Shown: in pieces, positions 7,051 through 16,120 of the stretch
Layout of the letters: each line of letters opens with the position of its first letter
How positions within the stretch are numbered: position 1 is the stretch's first letter
Assembly: GCA_903892415.1 (NCBI GenBank)
Contig: CAITIQ010000373.1
Location: forward strand, 62,001-126,000
Length of the DNA stretch: 64,000 nucleotides
Direction of reading: 5' to 3'
Source: an uncultured delta proteobacterium
GTDB lineage: Bacteria; Myxococcota_A; Polyangia; Polyangiales; Polyangiaceae
Made by a program: the position numbers and the translations under genes
Notes under the pieces: generated by a model
Databases searched by the model: none
Told to the model about the DNA's origin: nothing
What the model saw: only the letters and a program-made list of their open reading frames with translations

Positions 7051-9540
7051 TTGGTACATTCGCGAATCCGAGTGCCCAGAACCAATTCCCCGGCCGCGAG
7101 TCCTGAAGAGGCTCAGCGAGGTGACGCCATCGTCCTTTCCGATTCCTCTGTCGAGGCGGAGGACGTCGCAGTCATTTTGCGGTTACGCGGGTTTACCTTG
7201 TTCGACGTTCCGCTGTCGTTACTCGAGTCTCGGGTGCTCAGCGAGGAGCCACGCGTCGTCGTGGTCGACATCGATCAGGCCGGAGCGGTGGACAAGATCA
7301 AACGGCTACGCGAAACCTTCGCCGGCAAGCGCGCGGAGATCTTCTGCTTGGGAGATCCGTTACGCGCCGCGGAGCTTCAGGATCTGAGTCTGAGCAGCAA
7401 CGTATTCGAACGGCCTTTGGACGTGCAAAGGCTCGTGGACCGCATCACCCAGGTTGCTATGCCACCAGGGGGAGATTTTTCGTCGCGCGGTACAACTCCA
7501 CCGCCAATGTTGTTGCCCCGGCCGTCGTCCCCGCCAGCCGCTGACAGCATCCCTCCGATCTCGGATTTTCCGCGCGCTGAGGACCCGCTCGAGCTCGGGC
7601 TGGAAGAGGCCGCAGAAGGCGGTATGCCCGCTGGATTTGCCTCCTCGAGCATCCGTTTGAGTCCCGAACTCGCCGCCGCAATGGCCGCTGCCGAGGAACG
7701 CGTGCGTTCGCAACTGCTCGAGCAGGGCAGTCTGCCCGCCGCAGCAGATGACGGTGATTGTCTCCTTCCTCCGGACTTGTTGCTGCAGCTGGATGAACCG
7801 CTCGATGCAGCGGATGAACTCGAGGGGACTGGCGGTATCGGCAATATGCTCCCCTCATTCGGGGCGCCAAGCGGGACGGGGTCGCGCGTCGCTTTGACGC
7901 CCTTGCCGCGTGGCACCGGGGTGACTCCCTCGCCGAACGAGGCAACGCGGTACCCTTCGGAGCCTGGGCCGAGACCCTCACTCGACTATTCTGCTGAAGT
8001 TGCAGGGTCGAGTTCTGCCACTCCGGGGACTCGAAGTGGAACGCCCGCGCTGGGTGTTCGGGTCGCGGACCTACTCGGAATTCGGGTGGACGAAGTGCGA
8101 CGAGGAGCTCCGGTTCGTCCCGCTACCGAGGTTGCTCCGCACGCGGTTAGCGGCGCAAAGCTGATCGTGCCACCGACCCCGTTGGGTGTCTCGGCGCTGT
8201 CGAACCTTGCGGTACCGCAGGTTGCGCCGACGTTTCAGCAGGTGGCGCCAACCATCTCACCGCCCGTTCGCTTTCAGGAGCAGCGTGCCTTTGGTAGTGG
8301 CCGCTCGGTCAGCGGCTTTCACGGGGTAATGCCGAGCGATCCGGAAGAATTGGCGCCGATCGTTCGGCCTGAGGATCTGCTGCGGTCCGAGGAGCTGGTG
8401 CGACCCATGAGCCCGGTCGAGCCTCCGAAGGCATCGGAGCAAGCACGTGTCGTCGAGGGCATCAGTCCTGCGGCCCACTCGGTTCGCGGCGATACAGGGA
8501 GCGCCAATCAAGCGGCTGTCTTCGGGCCGACTGAGGGACTGCGTCCGCTAGCTCAGGCAATCGTCTCACGGCAGACGGGAGCGGTATCGCTAACGACTGA
8601 CCAGGGTGTGCGCACGGTCTTGTTCTCTGATGGGGACATCGTCACAGCGAGCTCGGACGTCGCTGATGAAAGCTTGGTGGCCTTTCTGGCCACGCGAGGC
8701 GAGCTCTCCAGGGAGGCGGCAGACCGCTTGGCCGGACGACTTCCACCCTCCGGTCGGCACGCTGGTGCTGCGTTGATTGCACAAAGTCACTTGGCCCAGA
8801 ACGACCTCTGGCCTGTGCTCCGCGCGCATGCCGAGTGGCTGATCGGTCGCGCGCTCGTCAGCGGTCCAGGGTCGGTGCTGATCGAGCTCGAGGTTCCAGC
8901 GCGGTTGCGTTCCGAGCCGAGCGTCTTTGGCGGGGCAACGGGGGCCGAAGTGTTCGTGGAAGCGGCCCGTCGGGTGCTTTCTCCCGATCGCTGCGTCGCG
9001 CTCATTGGCGGTTCGCGTGCACGCTTCGATAGGGGCAAGCAGCACGGAATTCTGTCCGAGTGCGCACTTCCCGAGGATGAGGAAGCGCTCGTGCGCGGCG
9101 CCTCGGGGCGTCTACTCGAGGAGTTACTGAGCGAATCTCCGCACGTAGCAAGTGTGCTGTTTGCCCTGATCGAGTTGGGGGTGCTCGTCGCCATTGCACC
9201 GATCAACTCACTCAAGGTGGAGGGGGAGGCTGCCTTTGACCCCTTCGATGACGAAGCAATTCGCGCGAAAGTTCGAGCAAAACTGACGCTCGTCCGCGAG
9301 GGCGACTACTTCGCGCTTTTGGGCATTCAGCGGGAAGCTACCTCCTATGAGGTGAAGCGGGCCTATCTCGATTTGCGTCGCTCTTTCGAGCCTTCTCGCC
9401 TGCTGACGCCACAAACGCGAGATCTCTATACGGATGTTACGCTGATTGTGGAGGTGATCGAGGAGGCTTTCGAGGTGCTGCGCGATGCCCCCCGACGAAC
9501 ACGCTATCGCAGGGCGATCGAGGCGGGACCACCGGAGTGA
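7051..9540 (+). CDS. Receiver-like / DUF4388 / J-domain signalling protein
   Basis: The protein has 829 residues from a TTG at 7051; a GTG at 7072 is an alternative. Residues 26-135 have a receiver-like fold with VVVVDID. About 330 residues of Pro/Ser-rich linker follow. A DUF4388 (PATAN-type) domain lies at roughly 490-620 (TGAVSLTTDQGVRTVLFSDGD). The C-terminus (about 735-825) is J-domain-like (DYFALLGIQREATSYEVKRA), but the diagnostic HPD is absent, so Hsp70 stimulation is doubtful. This domain set is typical of myxobacterial regulatory scaffolds involved in motility and polarity. The exact role is unknown. It is probably cytoplasmic and stands alone on this strand. Confidence 0.75.
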   Translation: MVHSRIRVPRTNSPAASPEEAQRGDAIVLSDSSVEAEDVAVILRLRGFTLFDVPLSLLESRVLSEEPRVVVVDIDQAGAVDKIKRLRETFAGKRAEIFCLGDPLRAAELQDLSLSSNVFERPLDVQRLVDRITQVAMPPGGDFSSRGTTPPPMLLPRPSSPPAADSIPPISDFPRAEDPLELGLEEAAEGGMPAGFASSSIRLSPELAAAMAAAEERVRSQLLEQGSLPAAADDGDCLLPPDLLLQLDEPLDAADELEGTGGIGNMLPSFGAPSGTGSRVALTPLPRGTGVTPSPNEATRYPSEPGPRPSLDYSAEVAGSSSATPGTRSGTPALGVRVADLLGIRVDEVRRGAPVRPATEVAPHAVSGAKLIVPPTPLGVSALSNLAVPQVAPTFQQVAPTISPPVRFQEQRAFGSGRSVSGFHGVMPSDPEELAPIVRPEDLLRSEELVRPMSPVEPPKASEQARVVEGISPAAHSVRGDTGSANQAAVFGPTEGLRPLAQAIVSRQTGAVSLTTDQGVRTVLFSDGDIVTASSDVADESLVAFLATRGELSREAADRLAGRLPPSGRHAGAALIAQSHLAQNDLWPVLRAHAEWLIGRALVSGPGSVLIELEVPARLRSEPSVFGGATGAEVFVEAARRVLSPDRCVALIGGSRARFDRGKQHGILSECALPEDEEALVRGASGRLLEELLSESPHVASVLFALIELGVLVAIAPINSLKVEGEAAFDPFDDEAIRAKVRAKLTLVREGDYFALLGIQREATSYEVKRAYLDLRRSFEPSRLLTPQTRDLYTDVTLIVEVIEEAFEVLRDAPRRTRYRRAIEAGPPE

Positions 9541-9654
9541 GCCCTTTTGTACGACGGGGTTCGCGAGCCGTGCTGTTTTCGTGTACCTAAGCTAGGCGAA
9601 CATTCTCAGTTCGCGGGTAGTTCGTGTAAATTGCGAGCGCTCCAGGGAGAAATT

Positions 9655-9966
9655 ATGGGTCACGCTCGAACCGACAACGGCGATCAAACTACCCTCAGCA
9701 TCGACGGAACTTTGGACGCGCTCTCTGCACCAGAGCTGCGCCCAACACTCGACGCCGTCGTGGCCGAGGAACGAAAGAGCATAACGGTGGACGTATCGAA
9801 TCTGCGTCTGATCGATAGCTCAGGTGTCGGAGCGCTGGTCTCGCTGCTGAAGCGGGTACGGGCGCACGGTGGTGAAGTGCGAATCACCGGCCTCAAGGAC
9901 CAACCGCTCGCCATCTTCAAGTTGCTCCAACTCGATCGTGTGTTTCCAGGCCGGCCTGGCTCCTGA
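9655..9966 (+). CDS. STAS-domain anti-sigma-factor antagonist
   Basis: The protein has 103 residues, and the ATG follows an AGGGAGA ribosome site at 9644-9650. It is a single STAS domain (SpoIIAA/RsbV type). The phosphorylatable Ser lies in LIDSSGVGAL (Ser56 by analogy with Ser58 of SpoIIAA). Such proteins bind anti-sigma kinases or act as switch subunits. No anti-sigma kinase lies nearby. The next gene starts 14 bases downstream, so this protein probably belongs to the polysaccharide operon and may regulate it; STAS proteins are known in several exopolysaccharide loci. Confidence 0.88.
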   Translation: MGHARTDNGDQTTLSIDGTLDALSAPELRPTLDAVVAEERKSITVDVSNLRLIDSSGVGALVSLLKRVRAHGGEVRITGLKDQPLAIFKLLQLDRVFPGRPGS

Positions 9967-9980
9967 CCGGTGGTGCGAAG

Positions 9981-11150
9981 ATGCGCGTTCTTTGTGTAAC
10001 TCGGATCTTTCCGAGTCGAGCCGACCCGGTGGCCGGCCCCTACAACAAGAAGCAGTTGGCGGCGCTCGCCCAGTTGGGTCACGAGGTCACCGTCATCAAT
10101 CCAGTGCCAACCTTCCCAGGGGTGGGTTGGTTCGGCAATCAGGGCCATCGAAAGTCGACGAGCAATCCTCGCAGCGAGGAGATCGCCGGGCTGCAGGTGC
10201 TCCATCCTCGCTATTTGCACATACCGAAGCTGCCCGCAGTTGCGGCGCCACTCTACGTCGCAGGGACTTTTGCCGACGTCGCCAAGCTGCGCTCGCGCTT
10301 TGACGTAATTCTCTCGCCCTTTGCCTATCCGGATGGCATCGCGTCAATAATGCTTGGGCGCGTACTCAAGTTGCCGGTGGTGGTGAAACTGCACGGCGGT
10401 GACATGAACGTTGCCGCGCGAATGGCGCAGGTCGGTCCTTGGGTGAAGTGGGGCTTCCCCAAGGCACAGCGGATCGCAGCCGTTAGCTATCCACTTGCTA
10501 CCGCAGCTCACGATTTTGGGGTGCCGTGGAGCAAGATCGCCGTGGTTGAAGACGGTGTGGACTCGGCGCTGTTCCACCTTCGCGATCGACGTAAGAGCAA
10601 ACTCGAGGTTGGGCTTCCCGAAGACCGAAAACACATCGTGTACGTCGGAAGGCTCGAGCGCCGCAAAGGCATCTACGAACTGATGGAGAGCTTTGAGAGC
10701 TTGGCCGCCCGTGTGGCGAATGTCGACCTCGTCCTGGTTGGGGACGGTGATGACGGCACCGCGGTACGTTCCTGGGCTCAGAAGATGGGGCCTCGCGTGG
10801 TCCTCACCGGCATGAAGGAGCCAGATCAGGTTGCACCCTATTATTCAGCAGCAGACCTCACGACCTTGCCAAGCCACGCGGAGGGCACACCCAACTGTGT
10901 GATTGAGGCGCTCGCCTGCGGTTGTCCAGTGGTGGCGACGAGCGTTGGTGGGGTGCCCGACATGATCCACAGCGAACGCATGGGGGCGCTGGTGCCCGTG
11001 CGCGACGTCCCAGCGCTCACTGCTGCGTTCGAACGCTGCTTGATGACGACGTATGAGCCGGCCGAGGTCGCTCGCCTCACCGGTCGAGGAACCTGGTCGG
11101 ACAGTGCACGCTGCTTGGCGGACGTTTTGCTTGGAGCAACGCGCTCTTGA
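9981..11150 (+). CDS. Family-4 glycosyltransferase
   Basis: The protein has 389 residues with a GT-B fold. The N-terminal domain begins MRVLCVTRIFPSRADPVAGPY, as in the GT4/WcaI-like group. The C-terminal domain has the sugar-nucleotide site VYVGRLERRKGI and the E-x7-E motif in EGTPNCVIEALACGCPVVAT. It transfers a sugar from a nucleotide donor onto a growing lipid-linked glycan at the inner face of the membrane. Its stop codon overlaps the TTG start of the next gene by 4 bases, so the two are translationally coupled. Donor and linkage cannot be predicted. Confidence 0.92.
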   Translation: MRVLCVTRIFPSRADPVAGPYNKKQLAALAQLGHEVTVINPVPTFPGVGWFGNQGHRKSTSNPRSEEIAGLQVLHPRYLHIPKLPAVAAPLYVAGTFADVAKLRSRFDVILSPFAYPDGIASIMLGRVLKLPVVVKLHGGDMNVAARMAQVGPWVKWGFPKAQRIAAVSYPLATAAHDFGVPWSKIAVVEDGVDSALFHLRDRRKSKLEVGLPEDRKHIVYVGRLERRKGIYELMESFESLAARVANVDLVLVGDGDDGTAVRSWAQKMGPRVVLTGMKEPDQVAPYYSAADLTTLPSHAEGTPNCVIEALACGCPVVATSVGGVPDMIHSERMGALVPVRDVPALTAAFERCLMTTYEPAEVARLTGRGTWSDSARCLADVLLGATRS

Positions 11151-12151
11151 AGCGTTGGGAGGACAACGAGTTCGACGGCCAAGCGCAACTTCGCGAGCTT
11201 AGCCGGCTTATGCGCCGGGCACGGAGGCGGCGGCTGCTCATCGTCGCCATCAGTCTGTTCATTACGCTTCTGACCGTGGTGCGAGGCCTGAGACGTCAGC
11301 GCGAGTACCCAGCAACCGTTGTTTTGGTTGCCATCGAGAGCAACGAGACTTTGGACAATCGCGTGCGCTCCAACAAGGAACTCCACGACTACATTTATTT
11401 CGCAGTGTTCACCGAGAGCACGCTGCTCGCATTGATGGAGACGCACGAGTACCGCATGGATCAGGTGGAGAAGAACCCTCGGCTGCGTATCGAGTCCTTC
11501 CGCGATCGGATCGACATTGATGTGTTCAAGAATGAGTTTACCGAGCCTCGCTACACTGACAGTCCACCTCGCTCCGCTCGCATCGCGCTCGAGTTTCGCT
11601 ACCAGGATCCGGACAAAGCGCTCGAGCTTGCGCGGGAACTCGGCAACCTGGTGATCGCTCGCGATGCGGAGAATCGGCGTGCGCGTATGCTTGGCGCGGA
11701 GCGCTCCGCATCCGAGGCTGTCAGCTACCTCGAGGCACACCTCAACCGAGTCAGCCGAGAGCTCGAACAGTCGCGCAGTGACGTTGACAATGACACCGGA
11801 GACCGCGGCGATGCCTTGGTGCGGTTGGTCGGCGGCGAGCGCGCGCTGGCACAGGCGATCTCGCAATTGCGCGAGGCCACCAATCGCCGCAACATGCTCG
11901 CTCGTGCTTCGTCTGCCGACCGCGCAAGCCTCGAGCTACGCTACGAGCAAGCGGACTGGGGCGCACCGAAGGTGTTGGTAAACGAGGTGATCGCGTTGGT
12001 ACGCGCCTCGGTAGCTACTTTCATCGCGCTCCTGTTCCTCGTCGCGCTGGTCGTGGCTGTCTTTGATCCGCGTGTTTACGAGGCCGAAGACGTTGCCCGT
12101 CTTGGGCTGCGCCCGCTTGGTGAACTCAAGCTTGATTCGCGTCACAGTTGA
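11147..12151 (+). CDS. Wzz/chain-length-determinant-like membrane protein
   Basis: The protein has 334 residues and a TTG start that overlaps the glycosyltransferase stop. It has one membrane helix near residues 28-45, a periplasmic alpha/beta region rich in charged helices, and a second helix near 285-308 followed by a short cytoplasmic tail (EAEDVARLGLRPLGELKL). The topology and the tail, which resembles the end of GumC/Wzc co-polymerases, fit a polysaccharide co-polymerase. The usual Pro-rich motif before the second helix is weak. It probably works with the next gene product to set glycan chain length. Confidence 0.75.
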   Translation: MKRWEDNEFDGQAQLRELSRLMRRARRRRLLIVAISLFITLLTVVRGLRRQREYPATVVLVAIESNETLDNRVRSNKELHDYIYFAVFTESTLLALMETHEYRMDQVEKNPRLRIESFRDRIDIDVFKNEFTEPRYTDSPPRSARIALEFRYQDPDKALELARELGNLVIARDAENRRARMLGAERSASEAVSYLEAHLNRVSRELEQSRSDVDNDTGDRGDALVRLVGGERALAQAISQLREATNRRNMLARASSADRASLELRYEQADWGAPKVLVNEVIALVRASVATFIALLFLVALVVAVFDPRVYEAEDVARLGLRPLGELKLDSRHS

Positions 12152-12178
12152 CCCAACCCGCCTCAGCTGAAGAAGTCT

Positions 12179-13696
12179 ATGGAACCTGTCAACCCTGTCC
12201 AGACAACGACCGAATCTGAACCCCGTGAGGGCGCTGGCGTTGAGCTAGCGCGGTTATTGGGCATCATTCGCCGCGCCTTTGCGCAGTGGAAACTCGTAAC
12301 CGTGATCGTGACCGTGGGGGTCGGCGTCGGAGCTGGACTCGCGGTAGTACGCAAACCGAGCTACCGCTCCGAGACCATCGTCATCTATCGCCAGGGCGTG
12401 AAGATCGGAGACCAGGCGGGGGGGCCCGGGCTCACGCTCAGCGCGCGTATGCAGGAGATGCTGCTGGCTCGATCTCGCCTCGAAGTGATCAGCGATGAAC
12501 TGGGCGTCTATCAGCAAGTCAAAGAAAAGCGTGGTGTTACCGAGGCCGTAGAAGAGTTTCGCAAGGACATCACGTTCAAACCTCGCTCTACCGACACCTT
12601 CTCGATCTCCTACAAGGGCCAGGATCCAGAGGTTGTTGAGCGCGTTACGCGAAGGCTTGCTCAATCCCTGATCGATGAGAATCAGCGCCTGCGCGTGGAG
12701 CAATCGCGCGTCCAGCGTGAGTTCTTGGAGGCAGAGAAGCAACGCGCCGAAGGTAGCTTGAAAGAGAAGGAGCTCGTGCTTGCGACCTTCCTTTCGGAGC
12801 ATCCGGAGTTTGCCCTCGATCAGAACGCCACTAGCCCCGGCGCAGCGTTGCGCGCTCAACACAAGGCCCAGCTCGCCGCGGCTACGCCAGCCGGACGAGA
12901 TGCTGCTGCCGATGCGCTCAGACGCCAGGCCGCCCGCTTGGACGCCGCCCTCAATTCGGACTCGCCAGCCGCGGGAGCCCCGGAAGTTCGCGCAGATCCC
13001 GAGCTCGAATCGGCAAAGCTCGCGGCTGAGTCGTCGCTAGCCTCCGCTCGCGCAGACCTTGGCTCGAAGCGCGCGTCCTACACCGAGCAGCACCCCGATG
13101 TAATTGCGGCAAAGAGCCGAGTGACCAGCGCAGAGGCTGCGCTCAAGGCGGCCGAAGACAAGGTCTCCTCCTCTCGGATGGCAAAAATGGGCGCGCTGCC
13201 TTCCAACGACCCCGAGGCGGCGAAGATCAAACTGCGCGAGAAGAAACGCGAGATCGAGAGCAAACTCGCCGTCCGCGAGAAGGAGGCTGATGCCAAAGCA
13301 AAGCCCACCTCCGGTATCGAAGAGGCTACCGGCATCGTCAGCCTGGAAACAGAATGGGCGCGGCTATCGCGCGACGTCTCTGAGGGTCGTGACCAAAAGG
13401 ATGAACTCGAACGCAACTACTTCAGGGCGCAGATCGAGTCCTCCTCTTCACTCGGCGGCTACTCCGATCAGGTCGTTGTGCTCGATCCGGCGTACAAGCC
13501 AACCCGACCAGAAGCTCCAGGAAAGTCGTTGATCGTGATGATCGCCGGGGTCGCGTCTCTGGTCGTGGGCATGGTCATCGCCTTGCTCCGGGCCCTCTTG
13601 GATGACCTTGTTTACGAGGAGACGGACCTCGCCCGTGTTGCTCCGGTGCTTGCCGTCGTTCCTCGCGGCACTGGCGGTCGGTGGTGGCGCAAATGA
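12179..13696 (+). CDS. Polysaccharide co-polymerase (GumC/Wzz family)
   Basis: The protein has 505 residues. A first membrane helix (about residues 38-58) is followed by a Wzz-type periplasmic domain (SYRSETIVIYRQG) and long coiled-coil helices. A Pro-containing segment (DPAYKPTRPEAPGKS) then enters the second membrane helix (about 445-468), and a short tail reads LVYEETDLARV. This is the classical layout of co-polymerases that control chain length and export in Wzy-dependent pathways. Its stop overlaps the next gene, so the ATPase partner is encoded immediately downstream, as in Gram-positive-style split BY-kinase systems. Confidence 0.9.
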   Translation: MEPVNPVQTTTESEPREGAGVELARLLGIIRRAFAQWKLVTVIVTVGVGVGAGLAVVRKPSYRSETIVIYRQGVKIGDQAGGPGLTLSARMQEMLLARSRLEVISDELGVYQQVKEKRGVTEAVEEFRKDITFKPRSTDTFSISYKGQDPEVVERVTRRLAQSLIDENQRLRVEQSRVQREFLEAEKQRAEGSLKEKELVLATFLSEHPEFALDQNATSPGAALRAQHKAQLAAATPAGRDAAADALRRQAARLDAALNSDSPAAGAPEVRADPELESAKLAAESSLASARADLGSKRASYTEQHPDVIAAKSRVTSAEAALKAAEDKVSSSRMAKMGALPSNDPEAAKIKLREKKREIESKLAVREKEADAKAKPTSGIEEATGIVSLETEWARLSRDVSEGRDQKDELERNYFRAQIESSSSLGGYSDQVVVLDPAYKPTRPEAPGKSLIVMIAGVASLVVGMVIALLRALLDDLVYEETDLARVAPVLAVVPRGTGGRWWRK

Positions 13697-14718
13697 GCAT
13701 GTCCTTCGACGTCGGCTTTCCCGACCGACAACTCGATGCCTTGATCGACCGGCTTTCGCCGCAGGCCGATAATCCGGCCGCGCGCTCCTTGTTGATCGAG
13801 GCCAGGCGCCTGCGCAGCATGATTGAGAACTGGCGCAGCGTGCCGCCGCCTCAGCTGGTGCGTGAGGAGATGTCAGGCCGTATTCTGCAGCTCGCCGCGG
13901 CAGTGAATGACATGCTACCGCCACCGTCGATGGGCATGACTCCTCGCCCATCTGGAGTGATGTCGGCCGTCAACTACTCAACGGGCATCAAGTTGCCTGC
14001 TGGCTTGGCCAACGCTCACCCAGAAGAAACGTTGATCACCCACGGGAACGAGGCGCTCCCTCAGACCCCGCTCGACGTGATCCCCGTTCAGGTCAGCGAG
14101 GATCTCAGCCCCCATTTGGCCATGTTCAAGGACCCGTATTCGCGGCGCGCCGACGCTTATCGAGCGTTGCGTCACCAGATCTCGAAGCGTGGTGACCCAA
14201 AGGTGATTGGCGTGACCAGCCCCGGCCGGCGTGAGGGAAAGACCACGCTTGCCATCAACTTGGCCGCCTCTTTACGTGAAGGTGCTCGCGGCCGCGTGCT
14301 TTTGATCGAGGCCAACCCTCGTGCTCCCGCGGTTGCTGCAACGCTAGGCTTTCTGCCTCCAGTTTGCTTCTTGGAGCAACTCCGCATCCACCGTCGTGAA
14401 CCGCTTGAACCGTGGACGGCCGCAGAGGTCATGCCTTCTCTCCACGCGATGGCGATCAACCCAGTCAACAAGCAGGTGCCGCTGCTCGACCCGATCGCCT
14501 TCTCGATCGCGATCGATCGCCTTCGCTACGCTGGTTATGACTACATCGTCGTCGACACCTCCCCAGTGCTGGAGAGCGCTGACGTCAATTTGATCTCCGA
14601 CTCGGTGGACGGCTTCGTTATGTCAGCTGTGAGCAGACGCTCCGATACCAAGAAATTCCGGCGCGCCGTTGCGGCTCTCGGCATTGCGACCTTCCTCGGA
14701 GCGGTCCTGCTCGAGTAG
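13693..14718 (+). CDS. BY-kinase-like polysaccharide ATPase with altered Walker A'
   Basis: The protein has 341 residues from an ATG at 13693 that overlaps the co-polymerase stop by 4 bases. A helical N-terminal region and linker (to about 150) precede a CpsD/Wzc-type P-loop domain: SRRADAYRALRHQI, Walker A TSPGRREGKTT (Lys183) and Walker B YIVVDTSPV (Asp288). Walker A' normally contains D-x-D; here it reads LLIEANPR (206-208 EAN). There is no C-terminal Tyr cluster. ATP binding is likely, but tyrosine kinase activity is doubtful. It should act at the membrane with the upstream co-polymerase to gate polymer growth or export. Confidence 0.85.
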   Translation: MSMSFDVGFPDRQLDALIDRLSPQADNPAARSLLIEARRLRSMIENWRSVPPPQLVREEMSGRILQLAAAVNDMLPPPSMGMTPRPSGVMSAVNYSTGIKLPAGLANAHPEETLITHGNEALPQTPLDVIPVQVSEDLSPHLAMFKDPYSRRADAYRALRHQISKRGDPKVIGVTSPGRREGKTTLAINLAASLREGARGRVLLIEANPRAPAVAATLGFLPPVCFLEQLRIHRREPLEPWTAAEVMPSLHAMAINPVNKQVPLLDPIAFSIAIDRLRYAGYDYIVVDTSPVLESADVNLISDSVDGFVMSAVSRRSDTKKFRRAVAALGIATFLGAVLLE

Positions 14719-14725
14719 CGGGGGC

Positions 14726-16096
14726 TCAGCCCTTTCGTGGACGTGGCAGGCCGAACTCGTTCATCCGACTGATCAACGTTCCGCGCGCAATCCCCAATAG
14801 ACTTGCAGCTCTTGATTGGTTTCCCGAACACTGATCGAGAGCTGCGAGGATGCGCTTCTTCTCGACCTCTCGCAGATCGTCCTGCAAAGAGCGGTCGATG
14901 GCAGCGGCAGTTGGCGGTGGGGGCTCCGTCTTGAGCGGTGCAGTTGGGGGCGCTGGCAACTGGGAGCCCAGCGCACCAAACCCAATATTGAGGTGATGTG
15001 CCTCTAGCGTGTCACCCGCCCAAAGCAAGGCCCGCTCAATCACCATCCCCAGCTCGCGAATGTTCCCTGGCCAAGCGTATTGCGTGAGCCTGGCGAGCGC
15101 ATCTTTGGTGAGCACTGGCTCTGCGCGATTGAGTCTCTGGCTGCCCTCCGAAAGAAATTTCGCGACCAGCGCTGGGATCTCTGCTTTGCGGCTCCTCAAC
15201 GGCGGAACCATGATCGGCATGCCTGCGAGCCGATAGTAGAGATCTCGTCGAAAGGTCTCGCTCCCGCGCGCTTCATCAATGGCTGCGTTGGTCGCAGCGA
15301 TGAAACGAACATTGATGGGCCGCGCCTTGAGTGCGCCGAGCCGCATCACTGCGCGGTGCTCGAGCGCGATCAGTAATTTGGCTTGGACTGGAAGCGGAAG
15401 TTCCCCAACCTCATCAAGAAAGACGGTGCCCCCGGCTGCCGCCTCAAGCAAACCTTCTTTGGCTTGGTTGGCTCCGGTGAAGGCTCCGCGCTCATAGCCG
15501 AACAGCTCAGCCTCTAGCAGATGGGTGGGTAGAGCCGCACAGTTGAGGTGCAACCACGGCCCAGCCGCACGCTTGGATTTGCGGTGGATCTGCTCCGCAG
15601 CGTAGCCCTTGCCCGAGCCCGTCTCCCCGAGCAATAAGACGGACATCTCGGTTTTGGCGACGAGCTCAACGAGTCGCTCGGCGTCGAGCTTCATGCTCAC
15701 GCCAACATTTGAATTCGCGCCCTCGTCCAGGCCTTTGGGGGGGCGCACCACGACGATGGCTCCTCCAACTTCAATCGGCTCGCGCCACGGGACTTGGATG
15801 CGCGTCCCTGGTGCGATGGCCACACCGCCAAGCTTCGTCTTGTTCGAACTGCCTTGGTCTTCGACCTCGAGCGAACGTCCGAGAAAGAGAACCGCGTGCT
15901 TTCGCGAGATGGACTTGTGATCAATGACGATGTCGCAATCGGGCGCTCGTCCAATCGTGAAGGTTCCTTCGAGCGGCAGATTGCGCACGATGTTGCCTCC
16001 GTCCCACATCGCAACCAACGATGGCCCGCCAACCTCATCGAGCAGCTTCTCGGTTACCTCCTGGAGCACGGACAAAACCATCGCGGCTCGGATCAT
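14726..16096 (-). CDS. FHA-domain sigma-54-dependent activator
   Basis: The protein has 456 residues; Met6 (16081) is an alternative start. Residues 30-117 form an FHA domain with GR (49-50), SISRKH (62-67) and SSNKT, which binds phosphothreonine. The AAA+ domain has Walker A GETGSGKG (157-164), GAFTGA (204-209) and VFLDEV. A Fis-type helix-turn-helix closes the protein (SLLGIARGTLISRMNEFG). In myxobacteria such FHA activators receive signals from Ser/Thr kinases. Two kinase genes lie just upstream on the same strand, and the nearest starts 24 bases before this gene, so a kinase-to-activator link is plausible but unproven. Confidence 0.93.
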   Translation of the reverse strand: MIRAAMVLSVLQEVTEKLLDEVGGPSLVAMWDGGNIVRNLPLEGTFTIGRAPDCDIVIDHKSISRKHAVLFLGRSLEVEDQGSSNKTKLGGVAIAPGTRIQVPWREPIEVGGAIVVVRPPKGLDEGANSNVGVSMKLDAERLVELVAKTEMSVLLLGETGSGKGYAAEQIHRKSKRAAGPWLHLNCAALPTHLLEAELFGYERGAFTGANQAKEGLLEAAAGGTVFLDEVGELPLPVQAKLLIALEHRAVMRLGALKARPINVRFIAATNAAIDEARGSETFRRDLYYRLAGMPIMVPPLRSRKAEIPALVAKFLSEGSQRLNRAEPVLTKDALARLTQYAWPGNIRELGMVIERALLWAGDTLEAHHLNIGFGALGSQLPAPPTAPLKTEPPPPTAAAIDRSLQDDLREVEKKRILAALDQCSGNQSRAASLLGIARGTLISRMNEFGLPRPRKG

Positions 16097-16120
16097 AGGC
16101 TGGCGCCACGGAGTTGGGAA

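Noticed and set aside
10841..11866. 341-residue reverse-strand frame across the glycosyltransferase and Wzz-like genes
   Set aside because: Both forward genes have clear families, and the reverse translation has no recognisable motif.
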